DNA of 64,000 nt from Bacillus thermotolerans (GCF_000812025.2 NZ_JWJE02000016.1:1-64000), one strand, 5' to 3'. Positions 45,500-54,404 are shown, counted from the stretch's first letter. Notes: generated by a model not told the origin, from the letters alone. Program-made: numbers and translations.

Positions 45500-46234
45500 T
45501 TATAGTCCTATTTCTAGATTCTCGCTTGCCATTAATACATTACCATAAAACTCTTCCTCTGCCTCTTCCTTAAGCTTACTCAAATCGCCGTAGTGTGGAA
45601 GATGCGTCAAAACAAGCGTATTTACCTCCGCTAGCCGGGCAAGTTTGCCGGCCTCTTCACTTGTCATGTGACCAGCTGCTGCTCCGTTCATGCCTTTGTA
45701 GAAGTTACTCTCACAAAGGAGTACACTGCTGCCTTTAGCGAAAGAAACAAAGGACTCCTGATAAGAGGAATCAGCTGTATACACAACCGAATTTCTTCTA
45801 GTAGAAATCTTCATAGCATAGCATGGTACAGGATGAGCCGTCCTCAAAAATTCAACAGTAAATGGCCCTACCGATAGCTTCTCATCAGGATTATAAGCTC
45901 TTCCCTCTGTGATGTCCTTGTATGTAAGCGCAGCGAAGCCCTGCTCATCCTCCCGATGGCCATAAATCGGCAGCGTAGAGACTTCTTTATCTAAATACTT
46001 GCCAATTAAACGTGCATGCTGCAGCACACCAATATCCGCTACATGGTCTGGATGATAGTGAGACAGCAGCACTGCATCTAAGTCCTCGGGCTGGATATGG
46101 TTTTGAAGCTTTGACAAAACACCGCTCCCGCAATCGATCAGCATTTTAAAGCCGCCTTCCTCAAATAAGTAGCCGGAGCTTGCTTCGTTTACCTTCGGAT
46201 AACCCCCCCAGCAGCCAATAACCGTCACATTCAC
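45500..46234 (-). CDS. yhfI: YhfI, metallo-beta-lactamase-fold hydrolase
   Basis: A 244-residue cytosolic MBL-fold protein of the RNase Z-like branch: LSHYHPDHVADI gives the HxHxDH metal motif near residue 60, with later ligands in AHPVPCYA, YTADSS and LTHLPHY. Homologues include phosphodiesterases; the substrate is unknown. GTG 46234 is preferred over the ATG at 46261 because it restores the homologue start (NVTVIG) and AAGGAAGG lies at good distance. First gene of yhfI-lplJ. Confidence 0.87.
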   Translation of the reverse strand: MNVTVIGCWGGYPKVNEASSGYLFEEGGFKMLIDCGSGVLSKLQNHIQPEDLDAVLLSHYHPDHVADIGVLQHARLIGKYLDKEVSTLPIYGHREDEQGFAALTYKDITEGRAYNPDEKLSVGPFTVEFLRTAHPVPCYAMKISTRRNSVVYTADSSYQESFVSFAKGSSVLLCESNFYKGMNGAAAGHMTSEEAGKLARLAEVNTLVLTHLPHYGDLSKLKEEAEEEFYGNVLMASENLEIGL

Positions 46235-46278
46235 AATAACAGCACCTTCCTTTACGTTCATTATTTTATTCCTTATGT

Positions 46279-46307
46279 ATTGTATTCCCCTATTTATTGC
46301 AGTTCAA
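46279..46307 (-). promoter_or_regulatory. SigmaA promoter of yhfI-lplJ
   Basis: On the minus strand TTGAAC (46302-46307) and TACAAT (46279-46284) are 17 bp apart, 45 bp before the start codon. Confidence 0.7.
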
Positions 46308-46360
46308 GGCTTCTGTTTTTTCGCTTTTCAAAAAAGTTCTTAAAAATTTTCAGAAAACTA

Positions 46361-46389
46361 TTGACGCTGCCACTCTGTTATAATACAAT
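46361..46389 (+). promoter_or_regulatory. SigmaA promoter of yhfH
   Basis: TTGACG (46361-46366) and TACAAT (46384-46389) with a 17-bp spacer. A TATAAT within the spacer (46379-46384) sits too close to the -35 to be used with it. Confidence 0.65.
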
Positions 46390-46440
46390 TTAATCAATAA
46401 AAAGAACAGTTATATAACAAGTTGAGGGGAGAATACTAAA

Positions 46441-46575
46441 ATGGTTAAAAGCATCGTAGAGTTTTTTAAGAACTTACCTTCTAAGCAATGTGTAAAGTGC
46501 GGATCGCTTATTGAAGAACAGCATGAATCCTACATCCACACGTGCGATGAGTGTACCGAAGTTCATGATATCTGA
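46441..46575 (+). CDS. yhfH: YhfH family zinc-ribbon microprotein
   Basis: A 44-residue protein with two CxxC knuckles: CVKC at residues 17-20 and CDEC at residues 36-39, giving a small zinc ribbon. The N-terminal half (SIVEFFKNLPSK) is amphipathic. It matches the YhfH family in length and place, next to yhfI as in B. subtilis. Function unknown. GAGGGGAG precedes the ATG, it has its own promoter and a strong terminator, so it is a true short gene. Confidence 0.85.
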   Translation: MVKSIVEFFKNLPSKQCVKCGSLIEEQHESYIHTCDECTEVHDI

Positions 46576-46613
46576 TTCCTATAGTAACTATGTTTCCAAT
46601 TCCATAACATATA

Positions 46614-46651
46614 AAAGAAGAACCAGCCTCGCCTTGGGCTGGTTCTTCTTT
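46614..46651 (+). terminator. Terminator of yhfH
   Basis: A perfect 15-bp stem AAAGAAGAACCAGCC (46614-46628) with 46637-46651. A/T-rich on both sides, 38 bp after the stop codon. Confidence 0.88.
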
Positions 46652-46663
46652 GTCATCTGCTAA

Positions 46664-46702
46664 GCAAATCCCTCCTAGTCTCAAAGAATAGGAGGGATGC
46701 TA
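46664..46702 (-). terminator. Probable terminator of hemEHY
   Basis: ATCCCTCCTA (46668-46677) pairs perfectly with 46689-46698, and an outer AGC/GCT adds to it. The T-run is short (TTT then GCTT) on the minus strand, so strength is uncertain. It lies just after the hemY stop. Confidence 0.55.
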
Positions 46703-46710
46703 ACAAGGAT

Positions 46711-48123
46711 TTACTTTTCTTTAGAAGCCCTGAAACGATCATACCCGCAAAATAACCAAGCTTTCTCTGCCGCTTCCTCCCCCTGACTGATACAATCAGG
46801 CAGGCTGAGGCCTTTAAAAGAGCTGCCGGCAACAAAAAAGCCAGGTAACTCTTTCTGCAGGTGCTTTTCCATTTCCTCCAGACGCTGCTGATGGCCGATG
46901 ATATATTGAGGAATCGCTTTTTTCCAGCGAGTCACTACAGAGAAGCTAGGCGCTATATTCAAAGGTATAATCCGCTTCAAGTCCGTTAAGACAATCCGCT
47001 CAAGCTCGGAATCAGGCAAATCCACTACAGCTTCATCTCCGGCCCTTCCAATGTAGCAGCGCAGCAGTGCTTTTCCTTTTGGTACAGCATCAGGCCACTT
47101 TCTGTGCACCCATGTACACATAGTCATAGTAAAATCACTGTTTCTTGCTACAACAAAGCCGGTTCCCTGCAGTTCAGGAGGAATCACATCCTCTGAAAAA
47201 GCAAGAGAAATGGAGGCCACCGAGGCGGAGGGGATTTCTTTTAAGTCATGGAAAAATTTATATTGCGGCATCATCGCCGGCAGCATAAAATGCGGGACGG
47301 TAGAAATAATACTGTCCGCCACTATATGCTTGCCGCTGTTTAGGACAAGTGTGAAGATTCCATCTTCTCTTCTTTCAACTTTTTCTACACGGGTTCCCTT
47401 CAATACAGAGCCTGGCGTCAAGGAAGCGGCAGCCTCCTCAACTATTCCTTCCAAGCCGCCTTGTACCGTCATGGAAGCTCCCTGTTCGTAGGGGATTTTC
47501 CTCATGCCAAGCATTAAGCTTCGATGCTTCTGCTCTGCTTCATAAGCACGAGGAAATGTAGATACAAGGCTAAGCTTGTTAATATCTCCTCCGTACATGC
47601 CCGAGACGAGCGGTTCAATTAAATTCTCTACGACCTCGTCACCGAAGTGGCGCTTAAAAAAGCGGCCGACAGACTGATCTTGCCCCGGCTTCGGTTTCGG
47701 CAGAAGCAGGTCTGTACCTGCCCTTACTTTTCCGGGGATAGACACGAGGCTCGTTTTCATAAAAGAGGTAATCTGGGTCGGGATTCCCCTGACGAGCCCA
47801 GCCGGCATGGGATGGAGTCGATCGTTAGCCAGTACATAAGCCGTCTCTACGTTGCTCGGCAACAGCTGATCGGCAAGGCCCAGCTCCTCGGTCAGCCTTA
47901 TGGCACTCTCATTATTTTCAAAAAAAGAATCAGGGCCTCTCTCAATGAAAAAGCCGTCCCTTTGTACCGTTTGAATTTTCCCTCCAAGCCGCGGAGCAGC
48001 TTCGATTAATGAAATGGACAGAGGAAGCCCTCGTTTTCGGGCCTCCTTCTGTAAATAATAAGCAGACGTGATACCCGTTATTCCCCCACCGATCACGACA
48101 ATTTTTTTCATTTCTCCCAGCAC
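46711..48123 (-). CDS. hemY: Coproporphyrinogen III oxidase / protoporphyrinogen oxidase HemY (CgoX)
   Basis: In Gram-positive bacteria this FAD enzyme oxidises coproporphyrinogen III to coproporphyrin III before iron insertion. The 470-residue protein begins with the FAD-binding VVIGGGITGI, then SLIEAAPRLGGKIQT and ERGPDSF, and ends with GASFKGLSLPDCI-like SSFKGLSLPDCISQG. Length equals that of the B. subtilis enzyme. I keep GTG 48123, since AAGAAGG lies ten bases upstream; the ATG at 48111 has its GGGAG too close. Last gene of hemE-hemH-hemY. Confidence 0.94.
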   Translation of the reverse strand: MLGEMKKIVVIGGGITGITSAYYLQKEARKRGLPLSISLIEAAPRLGGKIQTVQRDGFFIERGPDSFFENNESAIRLTEELGLADQLLPSNVETAYVLANDRLHPMPAGLVRGIPTQITSFMKTSLVSIPGKVRAGTDLLLPKPKPGQDQSVGRFFKRHFGDEVVENLIEPLVSGMYGGDINKLSLVSTFPRAYEAEQKHRSLMLGMRKIPYEQGASMTVQGGLEGIVEEAAASLTPGSVLKGTRVEKVERREDGIFTLVLNSGKHIVADSIISTVPHFMLPAMMPQYKFFHDLKEIPSASVASISLAFSEDVIPPELQGTGFVVARNSDFTMTMCTWVHRKWPDAVPKGKALLRCYIGRAGDEAVVDLPDSELERIVLTDLKRIIPLNIAPSFSVVTRWKKAIPQYIIGHQQRLEEMEKHLQKELPGFFVAGSSFKGLSLPDCISQGEEAAEKAWLFCGYDRFRASKEK

Positions 48124-48141
48124 CGTTTGATCGCCTTCTTT

Positions 48142-49086
48142 TTACTCATTCATTGATTGATTCAAGTGTTTCATCACCACATCTCCGAGCGCTTCAATAA
48201 ATTCCGGGCGAGCGTTCGGCATATCCGGCCGGTAATAAGACACACCTAATTCGTCTGTTACGACTTTACATTCATAATCATTGTCATACAATACCTCCAG
48301 GTGATCCGCGATGAACCCGGCAGGTACATATACAAATGCCTTGTAACCTTTCTCCTCATATAAATCGCGCGTTAAATCCTGTACATCCGGTCCAATCCAC
48401 GGATCCGGTGTATTGCCTGCACTTTGCCAGCCTACTTCTACATTAGCTATACCTGCTTCTTCAGCAATTAAAGCGGCTGTTTCCTTCAACTGGTCAGGAT
48501 ATGGATCTCCCATAGCTAGAATCTTCTCCGGCAGGCTGTGAGCAGACACGATCAATACAAAATGATCCCGCTCTTCGTCTGGCATAGCAGCCATTGTTTC
48601 CTTCAATTTATCTGCCCAGTAGCGGATGAATTTCGGCTCTTTATACCAGCTCTCGATAGAAGTAATAGATGGGCCGCCAATTCTTTCTGCTTCCTTCTTC
48701 GCGCGTTCGTTGTACGATCTTACGCTGAAAGTAGAGAAATGAGGAGCAAGCACGAGAGAGACTGCCTCTTCTATGCCATCTTCTTTCATTTGCTGAACCG
48801 CATCCTCTATAAATGGCTCAATATGCTTCAAGCCAATATACAGCTTGAATTCGACCTCGTCCTGGATGCTGTTCAGATGTTCCTCCAGCTTTTGTCCCTG
48901 CTCCTTAGTGATAGCAGCTAATGGGGAAATACCTCCGATTGCCTCGTAACGGGAACGTAAGTCTTCAAGCATTTCTGGTGTCGGCTTTCGCCCGTGTCGA
49001 ATGTGTGTATAGTAACGCTCAATATCTTCTTCCTTGTAAGGTGTCCCATAGGCCATAACTAATAATCCCATTTGTTTTTTTGTCAT
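48142..49086 (-). CDS. hemH: Coproporphyrin III ferrochelatase HemH (CpfC)
   Basis: Inserts Fe2+ into coproporphyrin III. The 314-residue cytosolic protein has the conserved active-site segment SAHSLPEKI with its histidine at about residue 185 and the [14 protein letters not shown] block with the catalytic glutamate region after it ([13 protein letters not shown]). Start ATG 49086 has GAGGTGAG upstream; the GTG at 49095 is part of that site. It lies 55 bp after hemE and 18 bp before hemY. Confidence 0.95.
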   Translation of the reverse strand: MTKKQMGLLVMAYGTPYKEEDIERYYTHIRHGRKPTPEMLEDLRSRYEAIGGISPLAAITKEQGQKLEEHLNSIQDEVEFKLYIGLKHIEPFIEDAVQQMKEDGIEEAVSLVLAPHFSTFSVRSYNERAKKEAERIGGPSITSIESWYKEPKFIRYWADKLKETMAAMPDEERDHFVLIVSAHSLPEKILAMGDPYPDQLKETAALIAEEAGIANVEVGWQSAGNTPDPWIGPDVQDLTRDLYEEKGYKAFVYVPAGFIADHLEVLYDNDYECKVVTDELGVSYYRPDMPNARPEFIEALGDVVMKHLNQSMNE

Positions 49087-49141
49087 ATCTCTCACCTCGA
49101 AATTAGTGCACTTGTTGAATAAAAAATGGTTACATTATGCT

Positions 49142-50191
49142 TTATTTTCTCATTTGCCTGCTGTATTCATGAACAAATGTTGTTAGGCGCTTCAATGTAT
49201 CTGGATTAACTTCAGGAAAAACCCCGTGGCCCAGATTAAAAATGTGTCCAGGCTGTGCAAGACCTTGATCCAAGATTGCTTTTGCCCTTTCTTCAATCAC
49301 TTCCCAAGGAGCAAGCAGGAGAGACGGATCCAGGTTGCCTTGAAGGGTCTTCGTTAGCCCCATCGCTCTTGCTTCAGAAATCGGCAAACGCCAGTCAAGA
49401 CCAACTACATCAAGCGGCAGATCGTGCCAGTCTTTAGCTAGATGGCTTGCCCCGACTCCGAACATGATGAGAGGTACATTTTCTTCGCGCAGCTCACTGA
49501 AAATGCGCATCATTACCGGCTTAATAAATGTTTGATAATCCGCTTGATTTAAAGCCCCTACCCAAGAATCAAAGATTTGGATGGCTCGGGCGCCTGCTTT
49601 TATTTGGGCTCTTACATAAGTGACCGTCATATCCGCTAACTTGTTCATCAGCGCCTGCCAGGCTTTCGGCTCTGCATACATAAATGCTTTCGTCTTATTG
49701 TAATTTTTAGACGGGCCTCCCTCGATCATATAGCTGGCTAGCGTGAACGGAGCACCGGCAAAGCCGATTAACGGAACGTCCAGCTGCTCTTCCGTCAGCA
49801 ATTTAATTGTATTGAGCACATAAGGTACATCGTTTTCAGGATCAATCTCCCCCAACTTCTCTACATCTGCCATAGAGCGAATCGGGTTGTCGATCACCGG
49901 GCCAATGCCTGATTTAATATCTACCTGCACGCCAATGGCAGGAAGCGGCGACATGATGTCCTTATACAAAATAGCGGCGTCTACATCATATTGGTCCACC
50001 GGAAGCTTTGTTACGTAAGCACAAAGCTCAGGCTGATGCGTAATTTCAAACAAGGAGTATTTTTCCTTCAGCTTTCGATACTCTGGCTGAGAACGTCCTG
50101 CCTGACGCATATACCAAACCGGTGTGTAATCTGTTCTTTCTCCTTTTGCCGCCTTTAAAAACGTTTCATTAATAGGTCTCATAGCTGCCAT
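49142..50191 (-). CDS. hemE: Uroporphyrinogen decarboxylase HemE
   Basis: Removes four acetate carboxyls from uroporphyrinogen III to give coproporphyrinogen III, the first step towards haem after the branch to B12. The 349-residue barrel has the signature [16 protein letters not shown] (substrate-binding arginines), the Asp in [11 protein letters not shown], and [15 protein letters not shown] 50191 follows AAAGGTGG; upstream ATGs lack sites. First gene of hemEHY. Confidence 0.96.
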   Translation of the reverse strand: MAAMRPINETFLKAAKGERTDYTPVWYMRQAGRSQPEYRKLKEKYSLFEITHQPELCAYVTKLPVDQYDVDAAILYKDIMSPLPAIGVQVDIKSGIGPVIDNPIRSMADVEKLGEIDPENDVPYVLNTIKLLTEEQLDVPLIGFAGAPFTLASYMIEGGPSKNYNKTKAFMYAEPKAWQALMNKLADMTVTYVRAQIKAGARAIQIFDSWVGALNQADYQTFIKPVMMRIFSELREENVPLIMFGVGASHLAKDWHDLPLDVVGLDWRLPISEARAMGLTKTLQGNLDPSLLLAPWEVIEERAKAILDQGLAQPGHIFNLGHGVFPEVNPDTLKRLTTFVHEYSRQMRK

Positions 50192-50237
50192 ATATCCACC
50201 TTTCATCCCGTCAAAAAAAGTCATTGCTTTATTTAAT

Positions 50238-50267
50238 ATTGTATCCTTCTATTAAGGTAAATGAAAA
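50238..50267 (-). promoter_or_regulatory. Candidate promoter of hemEHY
   Basis: On the minus strand TTTTCA (50262-50267) and TACAAT (50238-50243) are 18 bp apart, 47 bp before hemE. The -35 is weak. A GTATC-TAAA-GATAC palindrome lies further upstream at 50306-50319. Confidence 0.4.
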
Positions 50268-50340
50268 TAAATAACCTTCATTCCGACTGTTCTTAGTTTA
50301 CTTGCGTATCTAAAGATACCTATTTATTCTCTAAAAAAGA

Positions 50341-50369
50341 TTGGTCTATTTGTACGCTTAAACTATAAT
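50341..50369 (+). promoter_or_regulatory. Distal SigmaA-type promoter upstream of hmoB
   Basis: TTGGTC (50341-50346) and TATAAT (50364-50369) are 17 bp apart. It would give a leader of about 195 nt before hmoB. This 380-bp gap between hemE and hmoB otherwise shows no gene. Confidence 0.45.
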
Positions 50370-50463
50370 TCTTTTTCTCAGAAAAGTATAGCAAGGGCCT
50401 CTAAATGTCATAAATTCGCCATACCGCCTCTCCCTACAGCAGTAAAGCTTATCAGCATATAGG

Positions 50464-50490
50464 TTGGCACATTATTGGATATCTTATAAT
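50464..50490 (+). promoter_or_regulatory. Proximal promoter candidate of hmoB
   Basis: TTGGCA (50464-50469) and TATAAT (50485-50490) with a short 15-bp spacer, 82 bp before the start codon. Confidence 0.4.
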
Positions 50491-50572
50491 AGAATGGTTT
50501 ATATCGCTCTCTTTCAGTGTAAATTATTAATAGGACTGCATGCATTTATTATGTTTGAATGAGGTGAAACGA

Positions 50573-51082
50573 ATGAACGTGTATATGACATCAGGTACAT
50601 ACGGCTTCATGAAGAGTCTTAAAGAGAAGCATCCCTCCGAAAGGATCCTTCTGATGGAAAGCGGAGGAGAAGCGACTCTTTTGCATGAAACCGTAAAAGA
50701 TACAGTATTTCAAACTCCCCGTAAATATGAGGTCATTGATTCCGTCGGTGAACTGGCCGACCGAGGCTTCATCGTATGTAACAACATATCGGTTACCGAT
50801 GAAGGACGGCCTGTCTTTGAATATCGGTTTGAGAATCGGGAACACGAAGTGGAAAAAGCACGCGGCTTCCTAGCCTTACGGGTGCTCCGTCCGATCAATT
50901 CCAATACTTATGTAATCCTTACGCAATGGACCAGCTCAGAAGCATACACAAATTGGACGGATTCGCCGGAATTCAAAAAAGCTCATGAGCAGCAAATGAA
51001 TGAGCCGGGAGTAAATAAAGAGCCACATATTTTCTCGAGCAAGCCGTACATCACTACTTATAATATTCCTAAAGAGGAGTAA
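50573..51082 (+). CDS. hmoB: HmoB, haem-degrading monooxygenase
   Basis: HmoB (YhgC) opens the haem ring oxidatively to release iron. The 169-residue protein has an N-terminal half of its own (MNVYMTSGTYGFM, ESGGEATLLHETV) and a C-terminal antibiotic-biosynthesis-monooxygenase domain (residues about 65-160: NISVTDEGRPVFEYRFENR, GFLALRVLRP, VILTQWTSSEAYTNW, with a histidine in KKAHEQQ). ATG 50573 has GAGGTGAAAC upstream; the open frame from 50540 lacks a site. It diverges from hemEHY, so haem synthesis and breakdown share one intergenic region. Confidence 0.88.
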   Translation: MNVYMTSGTYGFMKSLKEKHPSERILLMESGGEATLLHETVKDTVFQTPRKYEVIDSVGELADRGFIVCNNISVTDEGRPVFEYRFENREHEVEKARGFLALRVLRPINSNTYVILTQWTSSEAYTNWTDSPEFKKAHEQQMNEPGVNKEPHIFSSKPYITTYNIPKEE

Positions 51083-51092
51083 CCCGTAAAAG

Positions 51093-51140
51093 AAAAGACT
51101 GCCTGCAGGAGAGCAGCTGCTCCCCTGCAGGCAGTCTTTT
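51093..51140. terminator. Bidirectional terminator between hmoB and ecsB
   Basis: AAAAGACTGCCTGCAGG pairs with CCTGCAGGCAGTCTTTT, extended by GAG/CTC inside, with A/T runs for both directions. Confidence 0.9.
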
Positions 51141-51148
51141 TCGGTTCC

Positions 51149-52369
51149 TCATTCTGTAATCTTCTTCAGCCTTCCCGGGGCGTACAGCTTCGTGAAGACG
51201 AAGGAAAAAGCAAGACCGACTGCAAGAACGATCAATGCATACATAGCCGTATTGCTGATTAAAACAGCCAAGCCAAACAGAATAGACTGAATCGCCAGCA
51301 AACGTGTGATCAAGGAAAGCAGTGATCTGCTCTTTTGCTCCTGAGCCACCGGGTAAAGAGAGACCCACATCTTCGTTTCATGCCTCCGGATGATTGGCAA
51401 TAGCTGAAAGCCCGTTAAATAAATAAATAACAACGCAACGAACAACTGGATCATCAGCTGGCCGCTAAAGGCAATAATGAGGATGGCAATAATAGTTAGG
51501 CGGACGTACAGCCCGAAATATTCGTTCATGCGGACAAATGTACGCATGAACAGATAGTCATACGTATGAGGCGGCTCGAAGGATGCCTTTCCAAGCAGCG
51601 GGTCCATCCAGCGGCGGCGCTTTACTTCTCCGCGCAGATGAGGGACATCTGTGAACAAATTTGCCACCCGGTAAAAGGCAGCCATCCGCTCCTCCTCCAG
51701 CTCAACAAGCGTTTCCCATTTGAGCGTCGCTTTCCCGGACGCTTTCCTGAAATATAGCAGGTAAGCCATCATGATCACCGCCACAATCAAAACAAATACA
51801 ATCGAGGTATTGGAGAACAGGAAGTATAAGAGTAAGCCATTTAAAGCAAACCTCACAAGCCAGTCTATTTGCCTGCTTTCCTTCTCCTGCATTTTGAGCA
51901 CGTGCCAGCGGACAGTTAAGTTCCATATTTTCATAGCAGCCACGACAGCGAGCCACAAAAAGAACGACTGTGTTCCCCCGCCTTCTACTTGCCTATGAAG
52001 AGGAATAAACAAAGCAAGTGCGGCAATCAGCAAGTAAATTTGCGAGAAAAAGCTTGTCGTGATTGCTTTACGAAAGTAGGGAGCCATCTGCTCTTCAAGC
52101 GGTAGCAAAAACACTGTATCTGCTCGCATTAGGAGCGTATAAACAGAACTCCATGAAAGCAAGAGACCCAGAATGACCGCCATTAGCAAAGAGGCTGGAA
52201 AGGACTCGTCGAGTGTCTTCACCCAGCCGCTGTAGTAATAAAGCCCAGCGCCCAGCGCAAACACAAGCACCAGCAGTAAGTGGTCGTTCAGCATATAACG
52301 CAAATACTTGCGCAGCTCAGCATAATAGGCGGTCAGCCTTTCCTTCCACAGCTCATTAATCGGGTTCAT
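51149..52369 (-). CDS. ecsB: EcsB, ABC transporter membrane protein
   Basis: Membrane part of the EcsAB transporter, which in B. subtilis is needed for normal protein secretion, intramembrane proteolysis by RasP and competence; peptide export is suspected. The 406-residue protein has about eight to ten membrane helices (for example 30-48, 56-80, 105-125, 290-330, 345-395) and a cytosolic middle loop rich in Arg and Glu. Its ATG overlaps the ecsA stop by four bases. A terminator follows, so ecsC is not part of this transcript. Confidence 0.9.
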   Translation of the reverse strand: MNPINELWKERLTAYYAELRKYLRYMLNDHLLLVLVFALGAGLYYYSGWVKTLDESFPASLLMAVILGLLLSWSSVYTLLMRADTVFLLPLEEQMAPYFRKAITTSFFSQIYLLIAALALFIPLHRQVEGGGTQSFFLWLAVVAAMKIWNLTVRWHVLKMQEKESRQIDWLVRFALNGLLLYFLFSNTSIVFVLIVAVIMMAYLLYFRKASGKATLKWETLVELEEERMAAFYRVANLFTDVPHLRGEVKRRRWMDPLLGKASFEPPHTYDYLFMRTFVRMNEYFGLYVRLTIIAILIIAFSGQLMIQLFVALLFIYLTGFQLLPIIRRHETKMWVSLYPVAQEQKSRSLLSLITRLLAIQSILFGLAVLISNTAMYALIVLAVGLAFSFVFTKLYAPGRLKKITE

Positions 52370-53103
52370 CGCTCTTCTTCCTTTGTCAGTTGAATATATA
52401 TATCGTCTAAAGAAGCTCCCGGCATATGAAATTGCTCCTGCAGCTGGTGGATAGTCCCTTGTGCACGAACCTCACCGTTATGCAAAATAATGAACGAGTC
52501 GCAATACTTCTCTGCAGTAGCCAGTATGTGCGTAGACATTAAAATGCCTGCGCCGTTTTCCTTCATTCTCTGCATCCAGTTGAGGAGCGACTGAATGCCC
52601 AGCGGATCCAGTCCGACAAACGGTTCATCAATAATATAGAGAGCAGGCTCCGTTAAGAAAGCGCTCATAATCATGACTTTCTGCTTCATCCCTTTGGAGA
52701 AATGAGCCGGGAACCAGTTCATCTTCTTTTCAAGCCGGAACTCCTTCAAAAGCGGACCAATCCGGTCGCTGTATTCCTTCTCCGACAGCCCGTAGGCCAT
52801 AGCTGTCAGCTTCATATGCTCCTCAAGCGTCAGCTCCTCATATAGGATTGGCGTTTCCGGAATGTAGGAGAACTGGCGCCGATACTTCTCAGGGCTGTCC
52901 TTGAGAGATAGCCCGTTAATAGTAACCTGTCCCTTCTTTTGCTCCATCAGTCCAATGATGTGTTTAATCGTAGTGCTTTTCCCTGCTCCGTTCAAGCCAA
53001 TCAAGCCAACAATGCTTTTAGCATCTACAGAGAACGAAACGTCTTTTAATACGGGCCTTCGGGTATATCCGCCCGTCAGTTCTTTTACAGTTAACAAAGA
53101 CAT
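52366..53103 (-). CDS. ecsA: EcsA, ABC transporter ATP-binding protein
   Basis: ATPase of EcsAB. The 245-residue protein has Walker A GLNGAGKST at about residue 36, a Q-loop near ETPILY, a slightly divergent signature FSKGMKQKV, Walker B LYIIDEPFVGLDP and the switch histidine in STHILATA. AAAGGG precedes ATG 53103. It is divergent from hit, as in B. subtilis. Confidence 0.94.
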   Translation of the reverse strand: MSLLTVKELTGGYTRRPVLKDVSFSVDAKSIVGLIGLNGAGKSTTIKHIIGLMEQKKGQVTINGLSLKDSPEKYRRQFSYIPETPILYEELTLEEHMKLTAMAYGLSEKEYSDRIGPLLKEFRLEKKMNWFPAHFSKGMKQKVMIMSAFLTEPALYIIDEPFVGLDPLGIQSLLNWMQRMKENGAGILMSTHILATAEKYCDSFIILHNGEVRAQGTIHQLQEQFHMPGASLDDIYIQLTKEEER

Positions 53104-53260
53104 TCAAAACGCCCTTTCTCATAAAGTCATATACTTATTTTAACAAAACTCCGTGCAAATCTCCTAATATGGAAACCGTCCTCTCCTTATGTTGTCTATT
53201 TCATAAAAAGCGGATGTATGATAAAATTTTGACAATTATACATAGGAAGGAGAAAGAAGT

Positions 53261-53680
53261 ATGAGTGATTGCATTTTCTGTAAAATCATCGATGGAGAGA
53301 TTCCTTCAGCAAAAGTATACGAAGACGAAGAAGTATATGCATTTTTAGATATCAGCCAGGTTACGAAAGGGCATACCCTGATCATTCCGAAAAAGCACAA
53401 AGAAAACATCTTTGAGTTCTCGCAAGAAGAAGCCGGACGCTTCTTTGAAAGAGTGCCTCTAGTTGCAGAGGCCTTGAAATCAGCTTTCCAGCCGGAAGGG
53501 TTAAACATTTTAAATAATAATGGAGCAACAGCCGGACAAACAGTGTTTCACTCTCACATTCACTTAATCCCCCGTTATGGCCGGGAAGACGGCTTCCACC
53601 CTGTTTTTAAAGAACATAACAGCGAATACACTTCTGAGGACCTGCAGCAGATTGCGAAGGAAATTGCCGCTCATCTATAA
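53261..53680 (+). CDS. hit: Hit, HIT-family nucleotide hydrolase
   Basis: A 139-residue cytosolic histidine-triad protein that hydrolyses or transfers nucleotide phosphoramidate-type bonds. It starts CIFCKIIDGEIPS with a Cys-x-x-Cys zinc site, has GHTLIIPKKH, and ends with the catalytic triad HSHIHLIPR at about residues 98-106. AAGGAG precedes the ATG. Its stop codon lies within the loop of its own terminator. Confidence 0.93.
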   Translation: MSDCIFCKIIDGEIPSAKVYEDEEVYAFLDISQVTKGHTLIIPKKHKENIFEFSQEEAGRFFERVPLVAEALKSAFQPEGLNILNNNGATAGQTVFHSHIHLIPRYGREDGFHPVFKEHNSEYTSEDLQQIAKEIAAHL

Positions 53681-53693
53681 GAGCGGCTTTTTT
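53666..53693 (+). terminator. Terminator overlapping the end of hit
   Basis: GCCGCTC (53666-53672) pairs with GAGCGGC (53681-53687), followed by six T. The last four hit codons and its stop lie inside. Confidence 0.85.
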
Positions 53694-53751
53694 GTTCCTT
53701 ATACTGCAAATATTAGCTCTTCCCCGACACCTTCATACTTATCTATCACTA

Positions 53752-53760
53752 TGATATAAT
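53752..53760 (+). promoter_or_regulatory. Extended -10 promoter of trpP
   Basis: TGATATAAT provides a perfect TATAAT (53755-53760) with an upstream TG. A poor -35 (TTCATA) lies 17 bp before it. The transcript leader would be about 75 nt. Confidence 0.65.
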
Positions 53761-53812
53761 AGTGCTAACTTTTCGCTGGCGGCAACGAGTGCACGTCAGG
53801 AGAAGCAACGAC

Positions 53813-53840
53813 TAGCTGAGAAGAGAAGAGGAGAGATGAG
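53813..53840 (+). promoter_or_regulatory. TRAP-binding site over the trpP ribosome site
   Basis: TAG, GAG, GAG, GAG, GAG, GAG begin at 53813, 53818, 53823, 53828, 53833 and 53838: six (G/U)AG triplets at an exact five-base period, ending two bases before the ATG. Further GAG triplets occur at 53787 and 53800. Tryptophan-bound TRAP binds such RNA repeats; here it would cover the Shine-Dalgarno sequence and block translation. Confidence 0.9.
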
Positions 53841-53842
53841 TA

Positions 53843-54361
53843 ATGAATACGAAGACTTTAGTAAGCCTGTCACTGTTAATTGGGATAGGAGCTGTACTTC
53901 ATGCTGTTATGCCAGGACTGTTTCTTGGAATGAAGCCTGATATGATGCTGACCATGATGTTTCTCGGTATCTTATTGTTCCCAAATGCGAAAGGTGTGCT
54001 GCTTGCCGGCCTTGCTACAGGCATCATTTCCGGCTTGACCACTACATTTCCGGGCGGCTTTCTTCCAAATATGATCGATAAACCGGTTACTGCTTTCATC
54101 TTCTATGGATTATTCCTTCTGTTTGCTAAACGGGGAAAGAGCGCAGCTGGAGCTGCCTTGCTAACAGGGGTTGGAACCCTTATATCAGGAGCTGTATTCT
54201 TAGGATCAGCCCTTGCCATTGTCGGTCTGCCTGGACCGTTTGTTGCCCTGTTTGCAGCCATTGTGCTTCCAGCAACGATGATCAATGCGATCGTTATGCT
54301 TATTATTTATCCCATCGTGCAGTCTGTGTTTAAACGATCCAGCCTGGCTCAGCAAGTATAA
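53843..54361 (+). CDS. trpP: TrpP, tryptophan transporter
   Basis: A 172-residue membrane protein with about five to six helices and the TrpP family phrases GMKPDMMLTMMFLGILLFP and FPGGFLPNMIDKPVTAF. B. subtilis TrpP (YhaG) imports tryptophan and its translation is blocked by TRAP. The TRAP site immediately before the ATG here supports both identity and regulation. It is monocistronic, ending at a strong terminator. Confidence 0.94.
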   Translation: MNTKTLVSLSLLIGIGAVLHAVMPGLFLGMKPDMMLTMMFLGILLFPNAKGVLLAGLATGIISGLTTTFPGGFLPNMIDKPVTAFIFYGLFLLFAKRGKSAAGAALLTGVGTLISGAVFLGSALAIVGLPGPFVALFAAIVLPATMINAIVMLIIYPIVQSVFKRSSLAQQV

Positions 54362-54369
54362 TACTCATA

Positions 54370-54402
54370 CAAAAAAGCCCTTCTAGCTGAAGGGCTTTTT
54401 TG
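54370..54402. terminator. Bidirectional terminator after trpP
   Basis: CAAAAAAGCCCTTC (54370-54383) pairs with its complement at 54389-54402, with A and T runs for trpP and for the convergent small gene. Confidence 0.9.
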
Positions 54403-54404
54403 TA

